Shown here piece after piece: positions 7,989 to 15,340 of a stretch of DNA of 27,373 nt; within the stretch, counting starts at the first letter, position 1, and the number at the start of each line of letters is the position of its first letter. Location of the stretch: contig CAITUF010000043.1 in assembly GCA_903895475.1 (NCBI GenBank), forward strand, positions 1 through 27,373, read 5' to 3'. The notes below the pieces were generated by a model. It was not told the DNA's origin, made no database searches, and was given only the letters and a program-made list of their open reading frames with translations. The stretch comes from an uncultured Opitutia bacterium (GTDB lineage Bacteria > Verrucomicrobiota > Verrucomicrobiia > Opitutales > UBA953). Both the position numbers and the translations under genes were made by a program.

Positions 7989-9932
7989 TTACGCGATTTC
8001 CGCAAGCCACGCCGTGGCCTCAGCGTCGGATGGCATCCGCCAATCCCCGCGGGGCGAGAGGGCGACCGAGCCGACCTTGGGGCCATCGGGCATAACCGAC
8101 CGCTTATACTGCTGGCTGAAGAAACGGGTCAGGAACGTGCGGAGCCAGTGGCGGATCTCCGTGTGGTCGTATTTACCCGTGAAGGCATGTTCGGCGAGCC
8201 AGAGCACCTTAGCTGGGCGGAAGCCGTTGCGAATCACGTGGTACAGGAAGAAGTCGTGCAACTCGTACGGGCCAACAATCGCTTCCGTCTGCTGGGAACT
8301 TTCGCCGTCAGCTCCAGGGGGCAGGAGCTCGGGGCTGACCGGGGTGGCCACGATATCCTCGAGCAAAGTGCGTTCATCGCCGACGTGGCGGGCGTGGGCG
8401 GCCCAGGAGACCAGGTGACGCACCAGCGTCTTGGGGACGCCGATGTTCACGTGGTACATTGAGATATGGTCGGCGTTGAACGTGCACCAGCCGAGTGCGG
8501 CTTCGGAAAGGTCGCCGGTGCCGACGACGAAGCCGCCCGCTTGGTTGGCGACGTCCATGAGCACTTGCGTGCGCTCGCGGGCTTGGGCGTTCTCGAAGGT
8601 GACGTCGTGCTTGCCGGGCGGGTGCTGGATATCGGCGAGGTGTTGTTCGACCGCAGCGTCGATGGGAATCTCACGGGCGGTGACGCCTAAGACCTCCATC
8701 AACTTGAGTGCGTTCATGCGCGTGCGGACCGTCGTGCCGGGGCCAGGCATGGTGATACCGATGATGCCCTTGCGATCGAGGCCGAGACGGCCGAAGGCCT
8801 CCAGCAGGACCAGCAAGGCCAGCGTGGAGTCGAGGCCACCCGAAACGCCGATGACGACGTGACGGGCGCCGGTGTGGCGCAGGCGACGAGCGAGGCCGGT
8901 CGACTGGATGGCGAAGATTTCCTGGCTATGCTCGTCGCGGCGCTGCGCATCTGACGGCACGAACGGATGCTGGCTGAAACGGCGACGGAGCTTAGGCGTG
9001 GTGCTGGCTGGGTGGCCGAGCTCGAACGAACGGACGCGTGGCTGGAGCGTCGAGGGCGCACCGAAGAACGTGCTGTTACGGCGGCGTTCAGCCTGTAACT
9101 TATCCACGTCGATTTGCGAGACGAGGAGCGAGAGCTCGAAGCGGAAACGTTCGGACTCTCCGAGGACGATACCGTTCTCAGCGATGAGGCCATGGCCGCT
9201 GTAGACGATGTCGGTGCTCGATTCACCGGCGCCCGCCGAGGCGTAGACGTAGGCGGCGAGGCAGCGGGCCGACTGGGAGCGCACGAGGTCGCGGCGGTAG
9301 GCGGCCTTGGTCAGGAGTTCGTCGCTGGCCGAAAGGTTGCAGAGAAGGGTGGCGCCCGCGAGGGCTTGGGCGCCGCTCGGGGGTTCGACGGCCCAGAGGT
9401 CTTCGCAAAGCTCGATGCCGACCATGCAGTCAGGGAGGTCGGAGGCTTGGAAAAGGAGGTCAGTACCGAAGGGGACAGTTTGCCCGAAGAGGTCGATTTC
9501 TTTGACGGGAGCGACGCGGGCGGAGGCGAACCAGCGTTGTTCATAGAACTCACCCGAGTTTGGCAGGTGGGTTTTGGGGACGACGCCGAGGATCTTGCCG
9601 CGGGAGATGAAGGCAGCGGCATTAAAGAGCCGTCCAGAGACCTCTAGGGGCAGCCCCACGATGGCGGTGAGGCCGAGGCGACCCGTGGCCTCGGCGACTA
9701 GGCCCAAGCCCTTCAGGGCCCCTTGGAGGAGGGTGCGTTGGCCAAAGAGGTCACCACAGCTGTAGCCGGTGAGGCAGAGTTCTGGGAGGACGACTATCTC
9801 GGCACCTTCGGCGGCGGCCTTCTCGAGTGCCTGGATAACCAAGAGTGCATTAGCCGCGGGGTCACCTAAGCGGAGGGAGGGTGAAGCGGCCGCTACGGTC
9901 ACAAACCCGAACTGGTGAGTCCTTTTAGGCAT
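7989..9932 (-). CDS. nadE: Glutamine-dependent NAD+ synthetase
   Basis: A 647-residue two-domain enzyme that makes NAD+ from nicotinic acid adenine dinucleotide, ATP and glutamine. The N-terminal nitrilase-type glutaminase domain has the full catalytic triad: Glu51 (LPELCLTGY), Lys120 (PKTHLPN) and Cys176 (IELCEDLW). The C-terminal ammonia-dependent synthetase begins near residue 340 and has the ATP-pyrophosphatase loop VSGGLDST at 363-370, plus VGTGDLSEAALGW and FNADHISMYHVN downstream. Length and layout match the long, glutamine-using class. ATG at 9932 is the first gene start of the minus-strand operon; the upstream sequence is A-rich without a Shine-Dalgarno sequence. Divergent from thrB across 85 bp. 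Confidence 0.97.
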   Translation of the reverse strand: MPKRTHQFGFVTVAAASPSLRLGDPAANALLVIQALEKAAAEGAEIVVLPELCLTGYSCGDLFGQRTLLQGALKGLGLVAEATGRLGLTAIVGLPLEVSGRLFNAAAFISRGKILGVVPKTHLPNSGEFYEQRWFASARVAPVKEIDLFGQTVPFGTDLLFQASDLPDCMVGIELCEDLWAVEPPSGAQALAGATLLCNLSASDELLTKAAYRRDLVRSQSARCLAAYVYASAGAGESSTDIVYSGHGLIAENGIVLGESERFRFELSLLVSQIDVDKLQAERRRNSTFFGAPSTLQPRVRSFELGHPASTTPKLRRRFSQHPFVPSDAQRRDEHSQEIFAIQSTGLARRLRHTGARHVVIGVSGGLDSTLALLVLLEAFGRLGLDRKGIIGITMPGPGTTVRTRMNALKLMEVLGVTAREIPIDAAVEQHLADIQHPPGKHDVTFENAQARERTQVLMDVANQAGGFVVGTGDLSEAALGWCTFNADHISMYHVNIGVPKTLVRHLVSWAAHARHVGDERTLLEDIVATPVSPELLPPGADGESSQQTEAIVGPYELHDFFLYHVIRNGFRPAKVLWLAEHAFTGKYDHTEIRHWLRTFLTRFFSQQYKRSVMPDGPKVGSVALSPRGDWRMPSDAEATAWLAEIA

Positions 9933-10017
9933 TTTTAGGCTCGGTAACGCTCATGTTCACCGTTGACCCGTGGGGAGGCAACCCGAAAGGTCTTTCTTCA
10001 CCGATTTAGGGGCCAAT

Positions 10018-10971
10018 ATGACCAAACAAATACTCCAAGAAGTCAGGGTTTTCTCGCCTGCTACCGTGGCTAACGTGGCCTGCGGCTTCGATGTGCTCGG
10101 TTTCGCCATCGAGCTGCCCGGCGACGAGATCATCGTTCGGACTTCGAGCCAGCCTGGCTTCCGCATCACTAAGATTACGGGAGACGATGGGCGCCTACCG
10201 CTCGACCCTAAGTTGAATACTGCCGGTGTCGCCGCTTTGGACCTATTGCGTCACTTGGGTCGGGCCGACCTTGGTATTGAAATGGAAATTCATAAGCAGA
10301 TGCCTTTCGGCAGCGGCTTGGGTTCCAGCGCCGCGAGCGCAGTCGGCGGTGCCTTTGCCGTGAACCAACTTCTCGGCGAACCTTTGACCCGTCGACAGCT
10401 CCTCCCGTTCGTGGTCGCTGGCGAAGCCGCCGCTGATGGTGCTTGGCATGCGGACAATGTCGGGCCTTGCCTGCTCGGAGGTATCACGCTGATTCGCTCC
10501 AATGCGGAGCTCGACGTGCATAACATTCCGATTCCGCAGAACCTTTGGGCGGCCGTGGTGCACCCGGATATCGTCGTACTAACGAAGGTTGCGCGCGAGA
10601 TTATGCCGCGGCACATTCAGTTGGAGACAGCGACGCAGCAGAGCGGTAACCTTGGCGGCCTCATTTGCGGCCTGTACCAGAGCGACTACGCACTCATCGG
10701 CCGTTCGGTGCATGACCTCATCGCTGAGCCCCACCGCCAGCGTTTGATCCCGGAGTTTTATCGCGCCAAGCGGGCGGCCCTTGCCGCGGGTGCCCTGGGT
10801 TTCTCGATCTCGGGTGCCGGCCCCAGCGTCTTTGCCTTGTGCGAAGGCGAAGCCACGGCCCGCCAGGTCGCTGCGGCCGTCGCCACCGTCTTTGAGTCGG
10901 TGCCGATTAAGGCCACCCAGTACGTTTCGCGCATCAATCCTCAGGGCGTCCATGTCCTCGCCCAGAAGTAA
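10018..10971 (+). CDS. thrB: Homoserine kinase
   Basis: A 317-residue GHMP kinase that phosphorylates homoserine to O-phosphohomoserine in threonine synthesis. Seen: VFSPATVANVACGFDVLGFA at the N-terminus (residues 11-30, substrate-binding part of the fold), and the ATP-binding GHMP motif PFGSGLGSSAAS at 96-107. The C-terminal glycine-rich motif SISGAGPSVFAL is also present. Length matches bacterial ThrB (about 310). ATG at 10018 was chosen over upstream codons because the family begins here, and AGGGG lies a few bases upstream, one of few Shine-Dalgarno-like sites in this window. The 3' end overlaps thrC by 20 bp, so the pair is translationally coupled. Confidence 0.97.
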   Translation: MTKQILQEVRVFSPATVANVACGFDVLGFAIELPGDEIIVRTSSQPGFRITKITGDDGRLPLDPKLNTAGVAALDLLRHLGRADLGIEMEIHKQMPFGSGLGSSAASAVGGAFAVNQLLGEPLTRRQLLPFVVAGEAAADGAWHADNVGPCLLGGITLIRSNAELDVHNIPIPQNLWAAVVHPDIVVLTKVAREIMPRHIQLETATQQSGNLGGLICGLYQSDYALIGRSVHDLIAEPHRQRLIPEFYRAKRAALAAGALGFSISGAGPSVFALCEGEATARQVAAAVATVFESVPIKATQYVSRINPQGVHVLAQK

Positions 10972-12283
10972 GCTCGAGTTCGTCTCGACGGCCGATGCCG
11001 CGCAGCGCGCTAGCCTGCGTGAGGTACTCTTGGCGTCGATGCCCGGTAAGGGCGGTCTGTGGGTGCCATCCGTCATCCCGCAGCTCCCCGCTGACTTTAT
11101 CGCTGCCCATCAGGCCGATACTTACGCCGACCTTGCCGAGGCTGTCATCACCCCGTTCCTCCAGGCAGAACTTGGGTCCGATGTCTTGCACCGCCTCTGT
11201 CAGGAAGCGTTCAACTTCCCCGTGCCCTTGGTGCATCCCCCAGGTTTCGCTGGGCAGGCGGCCGACCGCATTCAAGTCCTCGAACTTTTCCAGGGCCCCT
11301 CGGCCGCGTTCAAGGATTTTGCCGTGCGCTTATTGGTGCGCGTCACCGCTCACGTGCTCAGCGCCGAGTACCCTCGTTTTACGATTCTCGCTGCGACTTC
11401 GGGTGACACGGGCGGAGCCGTCACGGAAGCCTGCGCTGGCATCCCTGGCGTCCGCGCCGTCGTCCTCTATCCCCGCATCGGCGTCAGCCCAGTGCAGGAG
11501 TCGCAGATTGCCCGAGCCCGTCCGGGCGTCGTCGCCCTCTCGGTTGACGGTTCCTTTGATGATTGTCAGGCCTTGGTGAAGCGCGCGTTGGCGGATGACT
11601 CCTTGCGCCGCGTCGGCCCATTGCTCACGGCGAACTCAATTAACCCGATTCGCCTCATCGCGCAGGTCCCGTTCGCGTTCCATGTCCGTCGTCAGTTGGC
11701 CACCGGCCGCCGTCTCGGCATTGTCGTCCCCTCGGGCAACTTAGGTAACGTCGGGGCCGTTCAGCTGGCCCGTCGGATGGGCCTGCCAGTGGACGTTCTC
11801 GTCGCGGCGACGAACATCAACTCACCGTTACCAGAGCTCTTTGCCACCGGCCAATACCTCCCTCGCCGCTCTACGCCCACCGCGTCCAACGCCATGGACA
11901 TCGGTGCCCCCAATAACCTCGATCGCTTGCTCGCTTGGCGACAGGGCGGGCCGGCGGTCTCAGCCGTCACCGTCGACGATGCCGCCACCCTAGATGCGAT
12001 GCGTCGCGTGCGTTCGGCCGGCGGTTATGTCCTTTGCCCGCACACGGCTGTCGGCTGGAAGGCTGCAGAAGACCTGTTGGCGCAGCCAGGCAATGGCGAC
12101 TTAGACGTCGTGGTGTTCGGGACGGCGCACCCGGCTAAGTTCCCGGATGTGCTGCAGGCCGCCTTTGACGATAGCCATGCATCGACTTTCCCGTACGAAC
12201 TTCCCAAGCCAGCACCGCTGAGCATCGGGAACGATTACGAGGCGGTGCGCCGCGTCATCGATTCGACGCAGGGCTTCGCCTAA
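10952..12283 (+). CDS. thrC: Threonine synthase
   Basis: A 443-residue PLP enzyme converting O-phosphohomoserine to threonine. The PLP-binding lysine is Lys121 in GPSAAFKDFA, and AATSGDTGGAV is the phosphate/PLP-binding loop typical of threonine synthases. SGNLGNVGA further along belongs to the same fold. The N-terminus (VSTADAAQRASLREVLLASM, then PGKGGLWVP) matches the subgroup related to E. coli and yeast ThrC. ATG at 10952 lies inside the end of thrB in another reading frame. An AGGG about 6 nt upstream may serve as a ribosome site. The feedback-regulated upstream enzymes (aspartokinase, homoserine dehydrogenase) are not in the window. Confidence 0.96.
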   Translation: MSSPRSKLEFVSTADAAQRASLREVLLASMPGKGGLWVPSVIPQLPADFIAAHQADTYADLAEAVITPFLQAELGSDVLHRLCQEAFNFPVPLVHPPGFAGQAADRIQVLELFQGPSAAFKDFAVRLLVRVTAHVLSAEYPRFTILAATSGDTGGAVTEACAGIPGVRAVVLYPRIGVSPVQESQIARARPGVVALSVDGSFDDCQALVKRALADDSLRRVGPLLTANSINPIRLIAQVPFAFHVRRQLATGRRLGIVVPSGNLGNVGAVQLARRMGLPVDVLVAATNINSPLPELFATGQYLPRRSTPTASNAMDIGAPNNLDRLLAWRQGGPAVSAVTVDDAATLDAMRRVRSAGGYVLCPHTAVGWKAAEDLLAQPGNGDLDVVVFGTAHPAKFPDVLQAAFDDSHASTFPYELPKPAPLSIGNDYEAVRRVIDSTQGFA

Positions 12284-12311
12284 GCGGGTCCTAGCGGGCG
12301 CTCGGCAGGGC

Positions 12312-12437
12312 TTACTTCGCTTCAGACTTCGCGGCCGGGGCCGGGGCGTCCTTCTTTTCCTTGGCCTGCTCGATGACGATAATGCAGCCGGAGAGGCCGA
12401 GGCTGAGGACAAGCAAGAGGACGGCGGTGAATTTCAT
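12312..12437 (-). CDS. Very small predicted lipoprotein (41 residues)
   Basis: A short open reading frame that starts with ATG at 12437 and ends with TAA at 12314-12312. It encodes a lysine-containing n-region, a hydrophobic core (AVLLLVLSLGL) and the lipobox LSGC with Cys18. After lipidation the mature peptide would be only 24 residues: a short hydrophobic stretch IIVI, then a charged, Ala/Pro/Lys-rich tail ending in KSEAK. The ideal lipobox and clean start and stop make a real gene likely despite the size. It sits alone, convergent with thrC (28 bp away) and just downstream of a strong terminator. Its candidate promoter places the start codon very near the transcript start. Function unknown; small entericidin-like or envelope-tethering peptides look similar, but no family is recognised. 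Confidence 0.7.
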   Translation of the reverse strand: MKFTAVLLLVLSLGLSGCIIVIEQAKEKKDAPAPAAKSEAK

Positions 12438-12443
12438 ATCATT

Positions 12444-12472
12444 AGTACAAGCACCCTCCGCGGCGTTGGCAA
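12444..12472 (-). promoter_or_regulatory. Candidate sigma70-type promoter for the small lipoprotein
   Basis: On the minus strand TTGCCA (5 of 6 matches to TTGACA) is separated by exactly 17 bp from TGTACT (4 of 6 matches to TATAAT). The lipoprotein ATG follows 6 bp beyond the -10 box, so the mRNA would be almost leaderless. The site lies directly after the terminator of the exbD operon, which is where an independent promoter would be needed. Confidence 0.4.
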
Positions 12473-12483
12473 GTCCACCCAAT

Positions 12484-12510
12484 AAAAAGGCCGCCTCAGA
12501 AGGCGGCCTT
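12484..12510 (-). terminator. Rho-independent terminator of the TPR-exbB-exbD-exbD operon
   Basis: A perfect 10-bp stem (AAGGCCGCCT / AGGCGGCCTT) encloses a 4-nt loop at 12487-12510 and is followed on the minus strand by TTTTTATT. It lies 19 bp beyond the last exbD stop codon. This is the clearest terminator in the window. Confidence 0.88.
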
Positions 12511-12529
12511 GGGTCAATAAGCCGGCGGC

Positions 12530-12973
12530 TTATTCTGGTTCCGCCACCGCAAACGTCACGTTAGTGATGTCGGCCCGGGCCAGGACATCGAGTACGTTGA
12601 TTACGCGCTCGTACTTGGCAGCCTCTTCGGCTTGGACCGTGATAAGTAGCTTGGTCTTGGACTGCTTGGCGGCCGTGGCCATCTTCGACATCTCGTTGTA
12701 GAGGCCTTCCAAGGTCTTGTCGTTGGGCTGTCCGACGGGGTCTTCGTTGATGGTGATGGCGCCGTTTTCCGCGACCCCGATGGTAATCTCATCTGGCATC
12801 TCGGTTTCTTTCGCCGTCTCGGCATTGCCGGGAAGGGTCGTCTTAAGTTCGTGTTCCACCTTCACGGCACCAGCCATGACCATGAAGAAGAGCATGATCA
12901 CGAAGACCACGTCGATCATCGGGGCGATTTGAAAGCCGGCGTCAGACGGCATTTCCATGGGAGCTTGTTTCAT
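12530..12973 (-). CDS. exbD: ExbD/TolR-family proton-channel subunit (second paralogue)
   Basis: A 147-residue ExbD/TolR protein: short cytoplasmic N-terminus, one transmembrane helix (about 17-38), then a periplasmic domain. The essential transmembrane aspartate is present as Asp21 in APMIDVVFVIMLFF. These subunits work with ExbB/TolQ to turn the proton gradient into motion passed to a periplasmic partner. The periplasmic part ends with ANVLDVLARADITNVTFAVAE-like sequence, the usual C-terminal lobe (here INVLDVLARADITNV). It lies 3 bp after the first exbD and is the last gene before the terminator. The two ExbDs differ clearly in their periplasmic domains, so they are old paralogues and not a recent tandem copy. 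Confidence 0.93.
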   Translation of the reverse strand: MKQAPMEMPSDAGFQIAPMIDVVFVIMLFFMVMAGAVKVEHELKTTLPGNAETAKETEMPDEITIGVAENGAITINEDPVGQPNDKTLEGLYNEMSKMATAAKQSKTKLLITVQAEEAAKYERVINVLDVLARADITNVTFAVAEPE

Positions 12974-12976
12974 AGC

Positions 12977-13417
12977 TTATTCTTCGCGGTTGAGGCCGGA
13001 GAAGGCGATGTTGTCGATGCCCGCTTCGGCGCCCCACTCGAGGGCTTTGGAGATGTACTTCGCATGGCACTGGCGGTCGGCGCGGATGAGCAGACGGAAC
13101 TTCTCGTTCGTGCCCTTGCGGGCCGCCAATTCCTTGGCGATGCCGTCCTTGTCGTTGATATCCAGCTCGCGGTCGTCGAGCTTGTACTTCGCCTGGCCAG
13201 TGTTCTTGTCCCAGGAGATATTGATCAGGCCAGCAGCGGCTTTGTCATCCCGTTTCACGCCGTGGGAAGCCACGGGCAACGAGATATTCTTATCGACCTT
13301 GAGGACCTGGGCCGAGGTGATCGACATGAAGAAGATCAGCAGCACCAGGAGGACGTCGATCATCGGCGCTACCTGGAACTCGGGTTCCCCGTCTCCGCCT
13401 CCGCCTCCGCCTGCCAT
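12977..13417 (-). CDS. exbD: ExbD/TolR-family proton-channel subunit (first paralogue, poly-Gly N-terminus)
   Basis: A 146-residue ExbD/TolR protein with the same plan as its neighbour. The key transmembrane aspartate is Asp21 in APMIDVLLVLLIFF. The cytoplasmic N-terminus is unusual: six consecutive glycines (residues 3-8) encoded by a GGCGGA hexanucleotide repeat. The periplasmic domain contains a Lys/Asp-rich insertion (DKNTGQAKYKLDDRELDIND) that the other paralogue lacks, and ends in the typical KALEWGAEAGIDNIAF lobe. It sits 34 bp after exbB. Two different ExbDs with one ExbB suggests a heterodimeric rotor-like core, which is inference. Confidence 0.93.
   Translation of the reverse strand: MAGGGGGGDGEPEFQVAPMIDVLLVLLIFFMSITSAQVLKVDKNISLPVASHGVKRDDKAAAGLINISWDKNTGQAKYKLDDRELDINDKDGIAKELAARKGTNEKFRLLIRADRQCHAKYISKALEWGAEAGIDNIAFSGLNREE
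13394..13411 (-). repeat. Three tandem GGCGGA hexanucleotides inside exbD
   Basis: TCCGCC is repeated three times on the plus strand (GGCGGA on the coding strand), encoding the Gly-Gly pairs of the ExbD N-terminus. Copy-number change would alter glycine count without shifting frame. Confidence 0.75.
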
Positions 13418-13451
13418 GGTTCGTGTGTGGGTTTAAGGGGTGAAAGAAAGC

Positions 13452-14249
13452 TTAGGCCTTGGGAGCTTCGGCGGCGACTTCAGCCGGGGAAGCGTTCCAA
13501 TCAGGCTTCGCAGCGTAGATCACTTCGTCACCGATCGCGTGGCCAGCGACTTCGTCGTAAGGGAAGGCACGGAAGAGGCCCGTGACAATCTCTTGGATGT
13601 CATGGATGCCCTTGGTGATACGGTTACGCAGGAGGTAGTAGCAGATGAACGCTGGGATTGCGATAAAGAGGCCCGAAGCGGTTGCCACGAGCACTTCGCC
13701 GATGGCACCGGCGAGCTGGGAAGGGTCACCCACGCCCGAAGAGCCGAGCTTATCGAAGGCCTTCATCATGCCTGTCACCGTGCCGGTGAGGCCGATCATC
13801 GGAGTGCAGACGCCGATGACGGATAGGTAGGAGGCGCGACCCATCAGTTCGCCTTGGATACGAGTGACTTCGGAGATGATGGCTTCTTCGGTCATAACCT
13901 TGCCATCTGGAGTAAAGGCGACGCCGGCACGGACGACTTCAGCGACGGGGGAGCCGGCGTTCTTGGCGAAGTTGTAAGCTCCCGGGTAGTCGCCGCGCTG
14001 GAAGAGCTCGCGGAGCTGCGTGACGTGGCCGGCTGGGTAGAGCTTCTTTTCGCTCGTGCGAATGTAGCCATCGACGATGAACCAGATCATGGCCACGGAG
14101 GCGATGGTGATAGGGTACATGACCCAACCGCCTTCTTCGAAGAGGTCGAGGAGGGTCTTTTCCTTGACGCCACCTTCGGCGGCGGCGGCAACGGCGGTCA
14201 TCAGGGCGAGGGCAGCCAGGCTGAACAGGGAGGTGCGGAGTTTCTTCAT
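13452..14249 (-). CDS. exbB: MotA/TolQ/ExbB-family proton channel with N-terminal signal-like segment
   Basis: A 265-residue ExbB/TolQ protein. An N-terminal signal-like segment (residues 1-24, ending AAAA) precedes the usual three membrane helices: about 41-60, 141-163 and 186-207. The family signatures are IGLTGTVTGMMKAF (152-165) and the helix VLVATASGLFIAIPAFICYY (186-205). Between helices 1 and 2 lies the cytoplasmic domain (LRELFQRGDYPGAYNFAKN). ATG at 14249 begins directly at the signal segment; an upstream in-frame alternative codon at 14309 would run into the preceding gene. ExbB pentamers conduct protons together with ExbD. It sits 56 bp after the second TPR gene and 34 bp before exbD. 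No Shine-Dalgarno sequence is seen. Confidence 0.93.
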   Translation of the reverse strand: MKKLRTSLFSLAALALMTAVAAAAEGGVKEKTLLDLFEEGGWVMYPITIASVAMIWFIVDGYIRTSEKKLYPAGHVTQLRELFQRGDYPGAYNFAKNAGSPVAEVVRAGVAFTPDGKVMTEEAIISEVTRIQGELMGRASYLSVIGVCTPMIGLTGTVTGMMKAFDKLGSSGVGDPSQLAGAIGEVLVATASGLFIAIPAFICYYLLRNRITKGIHDIQEIVTGLFRAFPYDEVAGHAIGDEVIYAAKPDWNASPAEVAAEAPKA

Positions 14250-14305
14250 GGGGAAGCGACGGGTATGGGGATGATTTAGTTCGGGATTAGAAAAGGAGCA
14301 AGGTC

Positions 14306-15334
14306 TCACTTATTACCTTCGTTGTTATTGGCGTTATCCGCCTTGGGCGCATCAGGCTTGGCGGTCGCATCAGGGATGACGGCGGCATCCTTGATCTTGC
14401 CAGCCTCGGCCTCGGCGGCCAGGCGGTCTTCCTTGGGGAGGAGTTTCTTCGCCTCCTCGGCCTCTTTGGAGACCGGGAAAGTGGCAATCAGGTCGCGGAG
14501 GTATCGGTTAGAGATTTCTTCCAGCCGTTGCTCCCTGGTGGCGGGGCTGTCCATGCCCCGGAAGGAGCGGGCGGCACCGAGCATCGCTTTGGGGAGGTGT
14601 TCGGCTTGAGCACCATAGAAGACGGGCACCCGAAGGTAGGTATTCATGGCCGCCTCGTATTTCTTGGTGGCGAGTAGAGAGCTGCCTTTGACGATGTGCA
14701 AGCGGGCGAGGACGTCCGGGTCGTCCATCTTCGTGATGAGATCCGTGGCCTCGGAGATGACCGTGTCATGCTCGCCGCGGCGGGCGCGCTGCATGAGACG
14801 GGCTAACTTAATCTTATTTGCTAATTCAGGACTTGAGCCGTCGTCGTTCTTTTCCAGGTTATCGAGGAAGGCGCCGATGACCGCGTCGTTTTCCAACCGG
14901 TCGAGTGCATCCAGCTTCACCATGGAGGCCTTCAGCCAGAGGGAGCCGGGGGTCTTCTTGAAGGCATCAAAGAATTTGATGATGGGTTCGATGCTGTCGA
15001 GGGCCTTGCTGGGCTCGCCGCGGCTGACGAAGAGCTGGGCTTCCGTGAGCTTATCAACGGTGGGCCAGACGATGCTTACGACTTCCGAAAGTTTGCGGGT
15101 GGACTCGATGTCGGTGCCGCCGGAGTTGATGGTTCGAACCACCGTGCCCTTGATGCTACTAATCGTGCCTTTCTTCGGGTCGTTCACCGGCTTGGGCGGG
15201 ACGGACGTATCCATCTTGAACGGATCGTTTACTTCCCAGCGCTCGCCACCCTTGAAGATGAGGGCTTGGCCAAAGGACTGGGTGGCCGCGCAGAGGAGAG
15301 CGGCGGTCAAGAAGGAGCAGACAGCGGGACGCAT
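14306..15334 (-). CDS. Secreted helical-repeat (TPR-like) protein of unknown function
   Basis: A 342-residue protein with a signal peptide (MRPAVCSFLTAALLCAATQSFG, cleavage near residue 22). After a short beta-like stretch (LIFKGGERWEV, then GTISSIKGTVVRTIN) the rest is helical and TPR-like: AQLFVSRGEPSKALDSIEPI, LARLHIVKGSSLLATKKYEAA, then a basic and acidic linker. The C-terminus is a low-complexity Ala/Lys/Asp/Asn tail. No catalytic motif is seen. It is 6 bp after the giant TPR gene and precedes exbB, so it is probably a periplasmic partner of the ExbB/ExbD channel. It could correspond to the YbgF/CpoB-type TPR proteins known from Tol-Pal loci, but the sequence likeness is not convincing. 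Confidence 0.8.
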   Translation of the reverse strand: MRPAVCSFLTAALLCAATQSFGQALIFKGGERWEVNDPFKMDTSVPPKPVNDPKKGTISSIKGTVVRTINSGGTDIESTRKLSEVVSIVWPTVDKLTEAQLFVSRGEPSKALDSIEPIIKFFDAFKKTPGSLWLKASMVKLDALDRLENDAVIGAFLDNLEKNDDGSSPELANKIKLARLMQRARRGEHDTVISEATDLITKMDDPDVLARLHIVKGSSLLATKKYEAAMNTYLRVPVFYGAQAEHLPKAMLGAARSFRGMDSPATREQRLEEISNRYLRDLIATFPVSKEAEEAKKLLPKEDRLAAEAEAGKIKDAAVIPDATAKPDAPKADNANNNEGNK

Positions 15335-15340
15335 GGTCGA

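Noticed and set aside
9927..9956. Nine-codon reading frame overlapping the nadE start
   Set aside because: It has an ATG and stop, but no ribosome site, no regulatory amino-acid run and no attenuator hairpins; probably chance.
9963..9991. TTGACC before thrB as a promoter -35 box
   Set aside because: No acceptable -10 sequence at 16-18 bp spacing; the following bases read AAAGGT.
12284..12311. Possible terminator between thrC and the small lipoprotein gene
   Set aside because: The 28-bp gap has repeated GCGGG but no inverted repeat with a T-tract on either strand.
12851..13585. Open frame of 244 codons on the plus strand across the two exbD genes
   Set aside because: It is antisense to two recognisable ExbD proteins and spans their junction, so it is a shadow.
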